46,360 nucleotides of DNA from Paludibacteraceae bacterium (GTDB lineage: Bacteria > Bacteroidota > Bacteroidia > Bacteroidales > Paludibacteraceae): the NCBI GenBank assembly GCA_024400125.1, contig JAKSNG010000016.1, positions 1-46,360 of the forward strand. The letters run 5' to 3'. Shown here one piece after another: positions 25,153 through 33,257 of this stretch. A program made the translations under genes and the position numbers. Positions within the stretch are counted from its first letter, which is position 1. The number at the start of each line of letters is the position of its first letter. The notes beneath the pieces were generated by a model. The model did not search any database, was not told the origin of the DNA, and saw only the letters and a program-made list of their open reading frames with translations.

Positions 25153-26114
25153 CCTAACGTCATGATACGGTAGGCAAGATAGATTGCATATACCGCAAGG
25201 AGTATTGCTCCGTGCCAACGTTTGATTTCGTGCTTCTTAGTAGCAACCACAAACAACCACACCAATGCGGCACCTACAACTACTAAGATGGCATCTAAAA
25301 TCAATCCATTGTAAGCGGGCAAAGGATGAATAGTGGCACTCACACCTAAGATAAAGAAAACGTTGAAGATATTACTACCTATAATATTACCTAATGCCAA
25401 ATCACAGTTCTTCTTAGCTGCCGCAATACAAGATGTAGCTAATTCTGGTAACGAAGTGCCTAACGCCACGATTGTTAGACCGATTATGGCATCACTTACA
25501 CCTAATTGATGAGCCATAGCTGTTGCTCCACGAACAACTAACTCCCCACCTAAAACCAATCCTGCAAGACCAATCAAAACCAAAGCAACAGCTTTGCGGA
25601 TAGTTAGGATAGGCGTTGCATTATTATCGATTTCATCGGGTATATTGGATGCCGAACGTATATTACGTATAAGAAACCAAATAAAGAAAAACAGTAGTAA
25701 TGCGCCACCCCAACGAGGAATTGAACCATTCCATACCAATAGAATAACCAACACCCCTGCAATCATACTCATAGGAATATCAAACTGACGGCATGATCGT
25801 TGTGAGGCAATAGGATAAATCAACGCTGTACAGCCCAAAATAACCAATGTATTGATAGAGTTACTACCTAAGATATTAGTGATGGCTATCTCTGTATTAC
25901 CTTCCATAGCCGCTAAGAAACTTACAATAAACTCTGGCATTGAAGTTCCAAAAGCCACAACTGTTAGACCGATTACAAAGTTGCTCACGCCAAAACGCTT
26001 AGCGATACCGCTGGCTCCATCCACTAACCAATCGGCACCATAAATCAATGCAGCAAAACCGATAACAATTGCCACAAGTTGTCCTATCCACGAACTACCG
26101 ATGAACTCTAACAT
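25149..26114 (-). CDS. Calcium/sodium antiporter (CaCA family, YrbG type)
   Basis: 321 residues, about ten membrane segments, arranged as two inverted repeats. Each repeat has the ion-binding alpha motif: VVAFGTSMPEFIVSFLAA with NILGSNSINTLVILG, and IVALGTSLPELATSCIAA with NIIGSNIFNVFFILG; the acidic Glu in each PE is retained. It exchanges Ca2+ for Na+ (or K+) across the inner membrane. It starts 3 nt after the ychF stop, so the two form an operon. Confidence 0.93.
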   Translation of the reverse strand: MLEFIGSSWIGQLVAIVIGFAALIYGADWLVDGASGIAKRFGVSNFVIGLTVVAFGTSMPEFIVSFLAAMEGNTEIAITNILGSNSINTLVILGCTALIYPIASQRSCRQFDIPMSMIAGVLVILLVWNGSIPRWGGALLLFFFIWFLIRNIRSASNIPDEIDNNATPILTIRKAVALVLIGLAGLVLGGELVVRGATAMAHQLGVSDAIIGLTIVALGTSLPELATSCIAAAKKNCDLALGNIIGSNIFNVFFILGVSATIHPLPAYNGLILDAILVVVGAALVWLFVVATKKHEIKRWHGAILLAVYAIYLAYRIMTLG

Positions 26115-26117
26115 ATT

Positions 26118-27224
26118 TTATACATTGAATAAGAAGTGCATAATGTCTCCATCTTGCACAACATAGTCTTTTCCTTCAATACCTAACTTACCTGCCGCAC
26201 GACACGCAGCTTCACTTCCTAATGTTACGAAGTCATCGTATTTAATCACCTCTGCACGAATAAAACCACGTTCAAAATCAGTATGAATAACTCCCGCACA
26301 CTGAGGTGCTTTACTTCCTGCTCTGAACGTCCATGCACGCACCTCATCGCTACCTGCAGTAAGGAAAGTTCGGAGGTCTAACAATGCATAAGCGGCTTTA
26401 ATTAAACGATTAACACCAGACTCCTTTAAGCCAATCTCATCTAAGAACATTTGACGCTCCTCATAAGTCTCTAATTCTGCTATCTCTGATTCAATCTTGG
26501 CTGCCAATACCAAAACTTGTGCATGTTCGTCTTTAACAGCCTCGCGGACCTGTTCAACATATTGATTACCATTGACTGCGGATGCCTCATCCACATTGCA
26601 GACATACATCACGGGTTTGTTCGTTAAAAGGAACATTTCCCTGGCTGCAGCCTCCTCCTCTTTATTAGCCAGTTCTACTGTGCGAGCCGAACGACCTTGT
26701 GATAAAGCCTCCTTATAACGCAGCATCACATCCAGAGCTAATTTAGCATTTTTGTCTCCACCTGCTTTAGCCATTTTTTCAGTTTTAGCAATGCGGGCAT
26801 CAATAGTCTCTAAATCTTTGAGCTGTAACTCAGCATCTATAATCTCTTTGTCCCGAACGGGATCTACACTTCCATCCACATGCACCACATTATCATCGTC
26901 AAAACACCGCAATACATGAATAATTGCATCCGTCTCACGGATATTAGCAAGGAACTTATTTCCCAATCCTTCGCCCTTGCTCGCACCCTTGACTAACCCT
27001 GCAATATCCACGATTTCAACGGTTGTCGGGATAACACCACGCTCTGGATGGCAGATGTCTCCTAATCGAACAAGTCGCTCGTCAGGAACGGTGATAACCC
27101 CCACATTCGGTTCAATAGTACAGAATGGGAAATTTGCAGACTGCGCTTTGGCACTACTTAGGCAATTAAAAAGGGTCGATTTACCAACGTTTGGCAACCC
27201 TACGATTCCACATTGTAAAGACAT
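26118..27224 (-). CDS. ychF: Redox-regulated ATPase YchF (Obg family)
   Basis: 368 residues from ATG 27224, matching the 363-367 usual for YchF. P-loop GLPNVGKSTLFN, switch-region SANFPFCTIEPNVG, DIAGLVKGASKGEGLGNKFL, then the non-canonical NVDE instead of NKxD that gives ATP preference. A coiled-coil insertion (about 125-195) and the C-terminal TGS-like domain (TFLTAGSDEVRAWTFRAGS; KLGIEGKDYVVQDGDIMHFLFNV) follow. It binds ribosomes and responds to stress. A longer frame begins at 27317, but the promoter at 27264-27295 lies inside that extension, so it is not translated. Confidence 0.97.
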   Translation of the reverse strand: MSLQCGIVGLPNVGKSTLFNCLSSAKAQSANFPFCTIEPNVGVITVPDERLVRLGDICHPERGVIPTTVEIVDIAGLVKGASKGEGLGNKFLANIRETDAIIHVLRCFDDDNVVHVDGSVDPVRDKEIIDAELQLKDLETIDARIAKTEKMAKAGGDKNAKLALDVMLRYKEALSQGRSARTVELANKEEEAAAREMFLLTNKPVMYVCNVDEASAVNGNQYVEQVREAVKDEHAQVLVLAAKIESEIAELETYEERQMFLDEIGLKESGVNRLIKAAYALLDLRTFLTAGSDEVRAWTFRAGSKAPQCAGVIHTDFERGFIRAEVIKYDDFVTLGSEAACRAAGKLGIEGKDYVVQDGDIMHFLFNV

Positions 27225-27263
27225 ATATCTATGATTGTTATAATAATTTGCACAAAAATCGTG

Positions 27264-27295
27264 CAAAGGTACAGTTTTTTTTGGAAGTTTCCAAA
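27264..27295 (-). promoter_or_regulatory. Promoter of ychF-antiporter operon
   Basis: On the minus strand: TTTG (CAAA 27292-27295), 20 nt, TACCTTTG (CAAAGGTA 27264-27271). It interleaves with the comF promoter on the other strand. Confidence 0.85.
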
Positions 27296-27311
27296 TTTTT
27301 TTATACTTTTG
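27280..27311 (+). promoter_or_regulatory. Promoter of comF, overlapping the ychF promoter
   Basis: TTTG 27280-27283, 20 nt, TACTTTTG 27304-27311. The ATG at 27316 is only 5 nt beyond the -7 element, so transcription would begin at or beside the start codon. Confidence 0.7.
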
Positions 27312-27315
27312 CGAC

Positions 27316-27993
27316 ATGAAAGAGTTATTTTTTCCCTATTGTTGCCCTTGTTGCGGTAAAGTTATTCCCGCTCAACAGGTTATTTGCGGTGCATGTATGG
27401 ACGCTCTACCTCGCACAGAACAAGCCTACCAACGAGAAAATATCACAGAGGAAAAATTCGTTAAAATCAGCAACTTTGGCATAGGTGCTTCTTTTTTATT
27501 CTTCGAAAAAGATACACCTATACAACGCGCGCTACATCAAATGAAATATGGATTAGCCGCCAACCCAAACATTGGTTACCATTTAGCACGAGTGGCTGCA
27601 GCCGAATACATGGAGTACGATTTCTTCGATGGAATCGACGTAATTGTGCCAACGCCTCTACATCAGAAGCGACTCCATGAACGAGGATTTAATCAAGCTG
27701 AATGGATTGCAAAAGGACTATCAGATGCGACAGGAATCCCGATGGATTCGAGCCATTTGCTACGTATTCGTAATAACAACCACCAAGCACAAGAGACAGG
27801 TAGACTCCGCGAAGCAAATGTCAAAAACGTCTTTGAAGTTAATCATCCCGAAGAATGGTATCGCAAACATATCTTATTAGTTGATGATATCATCACTACC
27901 GGAGCAACACTTTTATCTTGTATAGAAGCCCTAAAACCTGTCCGAGGATGTACAATTTCGGTATTTGCGCTTGGCAAAACACGAAAAAAATAA
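27316..27993 (+). CDS. comF: ComF-family phosphoribosyltransferase-like protein
   Basis: 225 residues. The N-terminal zinc ribbon has two Cys pairs (YCCPCCGKVIPAQQVICGAC). The C-terminal PRTase fold has the PRPP loop HILLVDDIITTGAT and the VIVPTPLHQKRLHERGFNQAE segment. ComF proteins assist DNA uptake during natural transformation in several bacteria; the exact reaction is unknown, and presence alone does not prove competence. It is divergent from ychF with interleaved promoters and probably a leaderless or near-leaderless message. Confidence 0.9.
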   Translation: MKELFFPYCCPCCGKVIPAQQVICGACMDALPRTEQAYQRENITEEKFVKISNFGIGASFLFFEKDTPIQRALHQMKYGLAANPNIGYHLARVAAAEYMEYDFFDGIDVIVPTPLHQKRLHERGFNQAEWIAKGLSDATGIPMDSSHLLRIRNNNHQAQETGRLREANVKNVFEVNHPEEWYRKHILLVDDIITTGATLLSCIEALKPVRGCTISVFALGKTRKK

Positions 27994-28001
27994 CCTTTTT
28001 C

Positions 28002-28032
28002 TTGCATATATCAAAAAAAAAGTGTAATTTTG
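28002..28032 (+). promoter_or_regulatory. Promoter of the nadB-dapA operon
   Basis: TTG 28002-28004, 20 nt, TAATTTTG 28025-28032. It fixes the nadB start at ATG 28063 and shares 20 identical bases with the secDF promoter spacer. Confidence 0.75.
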
Positions 28033-28062
28033 CGCGCTCAATTATGTATTATACATAAAAAG

Positions 28063-29664
28063 ATGGTACGCAAATTTGATTTTTTAATTATTGGAGGTGG
28101 CGTCGCTGGTATGAGTTTTGCACTCAAGGTGGCACGTACCCAGAAGTACAAAATCGCACTTTGCTGCAAGACAACTTTAGACGAAGCCAATACAGCCAAA
28201 GCGCAAGGAGGTATAGCCTCTGTGACCAATTTGTTAGTGGATGATTTCGACAAACATATCCATGACACAATGGTAGCAGGCGACTGGATTAGTTATCCAG
28301 CGGCCGTAGAACAAGTTGTCCGTAATGCACCTAAAGGTATTGAAGAACTGCTCCAATGGGGGGTAAATTTTGACAAGAAAGAGGATGGACAGTTTGATCT
28401 GCATCGTGAAGGAGGGCACTCTGAGTTCCGTATTCTGCACCACGCAGACGACACCGGCGCAGAGATTCAACGAGGTTTAATGGCTGCCGTCCGCAATAAT
28501 CCATACATCGAAGTATTAGAGAATCACTTTGCCGTAGAGATTATCACACAGCACCACTTAGGTGTACGCGTCACCCACCACACGCCAGATATTGAGTGCT
28601 ACGGAGCTTATATACTAAACCCCGACACCAATAAGATTGATACCTATCTCAGCCGCGTCACATTAATGGCGACAGGAGGTACTGGTGCCGTCTATGCCAC
28701 CACTACGAACCCCGACATTGCCACTGGCGACGGAATAGCGATGGTACATCGTGCACGAGGCATTATCAAAGATATGGAGTTTGTACAATTCCACCCGACA
28801 GCTCTTTTTCATTCAGGTGAGACGCACCCTGCATACCTTATTACTGAAGCTATGCGTGGTTACGGAGGTATCCTACGATTGCCTAACGGCGAGGAGTTTA
28901 TGCAGAAGTATGATGCTCGTCTAAGCCTCGCTCCACGTGACATTGTGGCTCGTGCTATTGATAATGAAATGAAAATCCATGGCTTAGATCATGTTTGCCT
29001 GGATGTCACACACAAAGACCCAGAAGAGACAAAACATCATTTCCCAAATATCTATGCTAAATGCCTCAGCATTGGTATAGATATCACCAAAGAATATATT
29101 CCTGTCGCACCTTGCGCTCACTATATGTGCGGAGGAATCAAGGTCAATTTGGATGCCGAAAGTTCCATCCATCGCTTATATGCGGTGGGCGAGTGCTCCT
29201 GCACTGGTCTTCATGGAGGTAATCGCTTGGCAAGTAATTCGCTTATTGAGGCAGTTGTTTATGCCGACGCAGCAGCCAAACATGCTCTAAAAGTGGTTGA
29301 CTCGTACGAGTTTAACAATAAAATCCCTGAATGGAATGATGAAGGAACAATGACAAACGAAGAGAAAGTACTCATTTCACAAGATACCAAGGAGGTGGGA
29401 CAAATCATGTCAACCTACGTTGGAATCGTACGAAGTGATTTGCGCCTTCGCCGTGCGTTGGAACGTTTGGATATTCTTTACGAAGAAACTGAAGACCTCT
29501 TCAAACGCGTTAAAGCATCACGCGATATCTGCGAACTACGAAATATGATTAACGTGGGCTACCTCATTACTAAACAGGCATTAGAACGCAAAGAAAGTCG
29601 TGGTTTGCACTACACCATTGACTACCCAAGACAAGATAATCAACCCGCACAAGAAGTTTGGTAA
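28063..29664 (+). CDS. nadB: L-aspartate oxidase
   Basis: 533 residues from ATG 28063. It oxidises aspartate to iminoaspartate, the first step of de novo NAD synthesis. FAD-binding FLIIGGGVAGMSFAL near the start, then TAKAQGGIASV, REGGHSEFRILHHADDTGAEI, GGTGAVYATTTNP, EFVQFHPTALF, APCAHYMCGGI and GLHGGNRLASNSL give the succinate-dehydrogenase/NadB flavoprotein pattern, with the EFVQFHPT and R-rich motifs of NadB. nadA and nadC are not in the window. It is first gene of the long operon; the next begins 3 nt later. Confidence 0.95.
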   Translation: MVRKFDFLIIGGGVAGMSFALKVARTQKYKIALCCKTTLDEANTAKAQGGIASVTNLLVDDFDKHIHDTMVAGDWISYPAAVEQVVRNAPKGIEELLQWGVNFDKKEDGQFDLHREGGHSEFRILHHADDTGAEIQRGLMAAVRNNPYIEVLENHFAVEIITQHHLGVRVTHHTPDIECYGAYILNPDTNKIDTYLSRVTLMATGGTGAVYATTTNPDIATGDGIAMVHRARGIIKDMEFVQFHPTALFHSGETHPAYLITEAMRGYGGILRLPNGEEFMQKYDARLSLAPRDIVARAIDNEMKIHGLDHVCLDVTHKDPEETKHHFPNIYAKCLSIGIDITKEYIPVAPCAHYMCGGIKVNLDAESSIHRLYAVGECSCTGLHGGNRLASNSLIEAVVYADAAAKHALKVVDSYEFNNKIPEWNDEGTMTNEEKVLISQDTKEVGQIMSTYVGIVRSDLRLRRALERLDILYEETEDLFKRVKASRDICELRNMINVGYLITKQALERKESRGLHYTIDYPRQDNQPAQEVW

Positions 29665-29667
29665 ATT

Positions 29668-31929
29668 ATGGCAAAGATAATTAGTAAACAGTTCTTTTCA
29701 GAGAACGTAGCACAACTCGTCGTCGAAGCTCCGCTGATTGCTCGCAGTCGCAGAGCAGGACATTTTGTGATTGTTCGAGTGGACGCACAATCGGAACGCA
29801 TGCCACTAACAATCTCTGATGCAGATGTGGAGCAGGGAACAATCACTTTAGTTGTTCAACGCATAGGCGTTTCTTCCGCTAAACTATGTGCCTTAAACGT
29901 AGGTGACGAAATTCATGATATCGTCGGTCCATTAGGAAAAGCTACTGACATCCGCTATTTTGGTACCGTCATTTGTGCATGTGGAGGAGTTGGAGCAGCT
30001 CCGATGTTACCTATCGCACAGGCGCTCAAAGCTGCCGGTAACCGAGTCGTCACAGTCTTAGCCGCCCGCACCGCTTCGTTGATTATATTGAAAGAAGAGT
30101 TATCCAAGTATTCAGACGAAGTCATAGTGATGACCGATGACGGCTCAATGGGACAACAAGGTGTTATCACGGTGGGTGTGGAACAGGTCATTCAACGCGA
30201 ACAAGTGGACAAATGTGTGACGATTGGTCCCGCTATCATGATGAAGTTTGTCGCATTGACAACCAAAAAATATAATGTTCCCACCGAAGCAAGTCTCAAC
30301 ACGATTATGGTGGACGGAACAGGCATGTGTGGTGCTTGTCGTGTAACTGTCGGAGGAAAAACAAAGTTCGTGTGCGTAGATGGTCCAGAGTTTGACGCAC
30401 ATCAAGTTGACTTTGACGAGATGTTGTCACGTCTGCGCTCATACAAAGCTGAAGAAGCAATTGCTTATGAGCAATGGCAATCAGCCCAAAAGCCGTTGAC
30501 AGCGAAGGAACGTGTGGCTATCCCTCGTGTTCAGATGAATGAATTAGCTCCTTCTGTACGCGTGCAATCTCTGCGCGCAGAAGTCAACCAAGGTCTAACA
30601 ATTCAACAAGCATTAACCGAGGCACATCGCTGCCTTAATTGCAAGAATCCAACCTGCGTACAAGGGTGCCCTGTAAACATCAATATCCCTGGTTTCATCA
30701 AGGAATTAGAGAACGGTAACATACAAGGAGCGGCTGATATCATCAAGCAATCTTCCACTCTACCCGCCGTATGTGGTCGCGTGTGCCCACAAGAGAAACA
30801 ATGTGAAGCACAATGTATCCATCTCAAAATGGGACATCAACCTGTAGCAATCGGTTATTTGGAACGTTTCGTTGCCGATAGTGCCGCTTGTGTGCCGCCT
30901 GTGTGCATCGGAACCTCATCGGAACCTCATCGGAACCTCATCGGAACCTCATCGGAACCTCGTGCTAAGGTAGCCGTAGTCGGAAGTGGACCTGCAGGTC
31001 TGGCTTTTGCCGGTGATATGGCTAAATATGGCTATTCCGTAACAGTCTTCGAAGCATTGCACGAAATTGGCGGTGTACTCAAATATGGTATCCCAGAATT
31101 CCGTTTACCTAACCGCATTGTTGACAAAGAAATTGACGGATTACGCCAGTTAGGTGTTGAGTTTAAGACCGACATAATCATCGGAAAAACCATCACAATT
31201 GACCAATTGCGTGAAGATGGATATGCTGCTATCTTTGTCGGTTCAGGCGCAGGCTTGCCACGATTCATGGATATTCCTGGTGAAAACCTAAATGGAGTCC
31301 TGAGTTGTAACGAATATCTTACTCGTGTTAACCTAATGGATGCCAGCAATTCAGCAAGCGATACTCCGTTGTTATCGGGCAAAAACGTAGCTGTCATTGG
31401 AGGAGGAAACACCGCAATGGATGCCGTTCGTACCGCAAAACGTTTGGGCGCAGAACACGCGATGATTATTTATCGCCGCAGCGAAGAAGAAATGCCGGCA
31501 CGTATCGAAGAAGTACGGCACGCAAAAGAAGAAGGTATCGAGTTTATGACTCTTCACAATCCTATTGAGTATCACGGAGACGAGAGCGGACGCGTCCAAG
31601 AGGCTGTACTCCAAGTCATGGAATTGGGTGAACCCGACGAATCAGGTCGCCGCAGCCCTGTTCCTGTGGAAGGAAAAACCGTGACTATCCCCGTCGATTT
31701 AGTAATTGTAAGCGTCGGCGTTAGTCCCAATCCTTTAATTCCTCGCTCTGTGGAAGGATTGGATATTAGTCGCAAGGGAACAATCGTAGTGGGTGAAGAC
31801 ACCATGCAATCAACTATCCCAACAATTTTTGCTGGTGGAGACATTGTCCGCGGTGGAGCTACTGTTATTTTGGCAATGTCAGATGGACGCAAAGCTGCCA
31901 AGAGTATGCACGAGTTTTTACAAAAATGA
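29668..31929 (+). CDS. Fused PyrK-like/GltD-like flavoprotein (NfnAB-type)
   Basis: 753 residues joining two modules. Residues 1 to ~280 are a ferredoxin-reductase domain like PyrK/NfnA: FAD and NAD sites (CACGGVGAAPMLPIAQAL) and a 2Fe-2S cysteine set (GTGMCGACRVTV, FVCVDGPEF). Residues ~310-753 are a glutamate-synthase-small-subunit/NfnB domain: 4Fe-4S cysteines (CLNCKNPTCVQGCPV; VCGRVCPQEKQCEAQC), FAD loop VVGSGPAGLAFAGD and NADPH loop VIGGGNTAMDAVRTA. The combination points to a flavin-based NADH/NADPH/ferredoxin transhydrogenase or glutamate-synthase-like enzyme; the annotation in relatives is usually bifunctional DHOD-B NAD-binding subunit/glutamate synthase. An 11-bp tandem repeat lies in the linker before VVGSGPAG. 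Confidence 0.92.
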   Translation: MAKIISKQFFSENVAQLVVEAPLIARSRRAGHFVIVRVDAQSERMPLTISDADVEQGTITLVVQRIGVSSAKLCALNVGDEIHDIVGPLGKATDIRYFGTVICACGGVGAAPMLPIAQALKAAGNRVVTVLAARTASLIILKEELSKYSDEVIVMTDDGSMGQQGVITVGVEQVIQREQVDKCVTIGPAIMMKFVALTTKKYNVPTEASLNTIMVDGTGMCGACRVTVGGKTKFVCVDGPEFDAHQVDFDEMLSRLRSYKAEEAIAYEQWQSAQKPLTAKERVAIPRVQMNELAPSVRVQSLRAEVNQGLTIQQALTEAHRCLNCKNPTCVQGCPVNINIPGFIKELENGNIQGAADIIKQSSTLPAVCGRVCPQEKQCEAQCIHLKMGHQPVAIGYLERFVADSAACVPPVCIGTSSEPHRNLIGTSSEPRAKVAVVGSGPAGLAFAGDMAKYGYSVTVFEALHEIGGVLKYGIPEFRLPNRIVDKEIDGLRQLGVEFKTDIIIGKTITIDQLREDGYAAIFVGSGAGLPRFMDIPGENLNGVLSCNEYLTRVNLMDASNSASDTPLLSGKNVAVIGGGNTAMDAVRTAKRLGAEHAMIIYRRSEEEMPARIEEVRHAKEEGIEFMTLHNPIEYHGDESGRVQEAVLQVMELGEPDESGRRSPVPVEGKTVTIPVDLVIVSVGVSPNPLIPRSVEGLDISRKGTIVVGEDTMQSTIPTIFAGGDIVRGGATVILAMSDGRKAAKSMHEFLQK
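30907..30961 (+). repeat. 11-bp tandem repeat (x5) inside the fused flavoprotein gene
   Basis: Five exact copies of ATCGGAACCTC. Since 11 is not a multiple of 3, successive copies are read in different frames (IGTSSEPHRNLIGTSSEPR), and loss or gain of one copy would shift the frame. It encodes part of an insertion between the Fe-S and FAD domains. Confidence 0.95.
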
Positions 31930-33257
31930 AGAAGTTTTATATTGAGACATACGGATGCCAAATGAATGTGGCAGATAGCGAGGTGGTAGCAGCCATCTTA
32001 AACACCACTGATGCCGAATTAACAGAAACACTGTTAGATGCGGATATCGTGGTTATCAACACCTGCTCCATTCGCGACAAAGCAGAACAAACCGTACAAC
32101 ATCGTTTGCAAGAGATTCAAGCCCTTATTCGCAAACATCGTTCTACTACACCCATCATCGGTGTCATCGGATGTATGGCAGAGAGAATGGGACAAGAACT
32201 ATTGGACCATTTTGGTGTTCATTTTGTAGCAGGACCTGATGCTTATCTCGATATACCTAACTTATTAGTACAATGTGACCAAGGGCACAAAGCCATTAAC
32301 ATTGAATTAAGCAAAACCGAGACTTATCGCGAGATTATCCCTGCACGTATTGGCAAATCAATTAGTGGTTTTGTCAGCATCATGCGAGGTTGCAACAATT
32401 TCTGCTCATATTGCGTTGTACCTTATACACGAGGTCGGGAGCGTAGCCGAGATGTAGAAAGCATCTTAGCCGAAGTCAAGGATTTACAAGCCAAAGGATA
32501 TAAAGAAGTTACACTATTGGGACAAAATGTCAATTCATATCGATTAGACAATGGAAACGGAACTATCATCGATTTCCCGAATCTATTGGCTATGGTTGCT
32601 GAAGCCGTGCCAGAAATGCGCATTCGTTTTACAACCAGCCATCCCAAAGACATGTCTGACCATACACTCGAAGTAATTGCTTCTCACGACAACATCTGCA
32701 AGTTTATCCACCTTCCAGTTCAGTCTGGTAGCAATAAAATACTTGAATCCATGAATCGTAAGTACACACGAGAATGGTACTTGGACCGTATCGCAGCTAT
32801 CCGTCGTATCCTTCCCGATGCTGCAATTGGAACAGATGTATTCTGTGGATTCCATGACGAGACACTCGAAGATCATGCGCAAACTCTTTCGCTTATGCGC
32901 GAAGTAGGTTTTGATACCGCATTCATGTTCAAATACAGCGAACGACCAGGCACGTTTGCCTCTAAACACCTACCCGACAATATCAGCGAGGAAGAAAAAG
33001 TGCGTCGCCTAAACGAGATTATTGCATTACAGAACGAACTTAGTCTCGCCGCTAACCAACGTGAGATTGGTAAAGTCCGTGAAGTGTTAGTGGAAGGATA
33101 TTCCAAACGAAACAAAGACCAGATGTTTGGTCGAACAAGTCAATATAAGACAGTTATCATCCCACGTGAGGGCAGACATATCGGCGAATTGGTACAAGTT
33201 CGCATTATGGAAGCGTCTGCTGCCACATTAAAAGGAGAAATTTATGGAGCACACTAA
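31926..33257 (+). CDS. miaB: tRNA-2-methylthio-N6-isopentenyladenosine-37 synthase
   Basis: 443 residues. MiaB adds the methylthio group to i6A37 of tRNAs reading U-starting codons. N-terminal UPF0004 cluster cysteines: ETYGCQMNVADSE, VINTCSIRDKAEQ, GVIGCMAERMG. Radical SAM cluster: GCNNFCSYCVVPYTRGRERSR region (C-x3-C-x2-C). The C-terminal TRAM domain (REVLVEGYSKRNKDQMFGR) binds RNA. It starts by a 4-nt ATGA overlap with the previous gene and overlaps the next by 14 nt. Confidence 0.97.
   Translation: MKKFYIETYGCQMNVADSEVVAAILNTTDAELTETLLDADIVVINTCSIRDKAEQTVQHRLQEIQALIRKHRSTTPIIGVIGCMAERMGQELLDHFGVHFVAGPDAYLDIPNLLVQCDQGHKAINIELSKTETYREIIPARIGKSISGFVSIMRGCNNFCSYCVVPYTRGRERSRDVESILAEVKDLQAKGYKEVTLLGQNVNSYRLDNGNGTIIDFPNLLAMVAEAVPEMRIRFTTSHPKDMSDHTLEVIASHDNICKFIHLPVQSGSNKILESMNRKYTREWYLDRIAAIRRILPDAAIGTDVFCGFHDETLEDHAQTLSLMREVGFDTAFMFKYSERPGTFASKHLPDNISEEEKVRRLNEIIALQNELSLAANQREIGKVREVLVEGYSKRNKDQMFGRTSQYKTVIIPREGRHIGELVQVRIMEASAATLKGEIYGAH

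Noticed and set aside
27225..27317. 31-codon N-terminal extension of ychF
   Set aside because: The ychF promoter lies within it and the family starts at MSLQCGIVGLPNVGKST.
28030..28062. TTG-started N-terminal extension of nadB
   Set aside because: It overlaps the -7 element at 28025-28032; the ATG at 28063 begins the normal FAD-binding domain.
30601..30961. CRISPR-like reading of the short repeats
   Set aside because: The 11-bp units are contiguous without spacers and lie inside a coding sequence; no direct repeats with unique spacers occur anywhere in the window.
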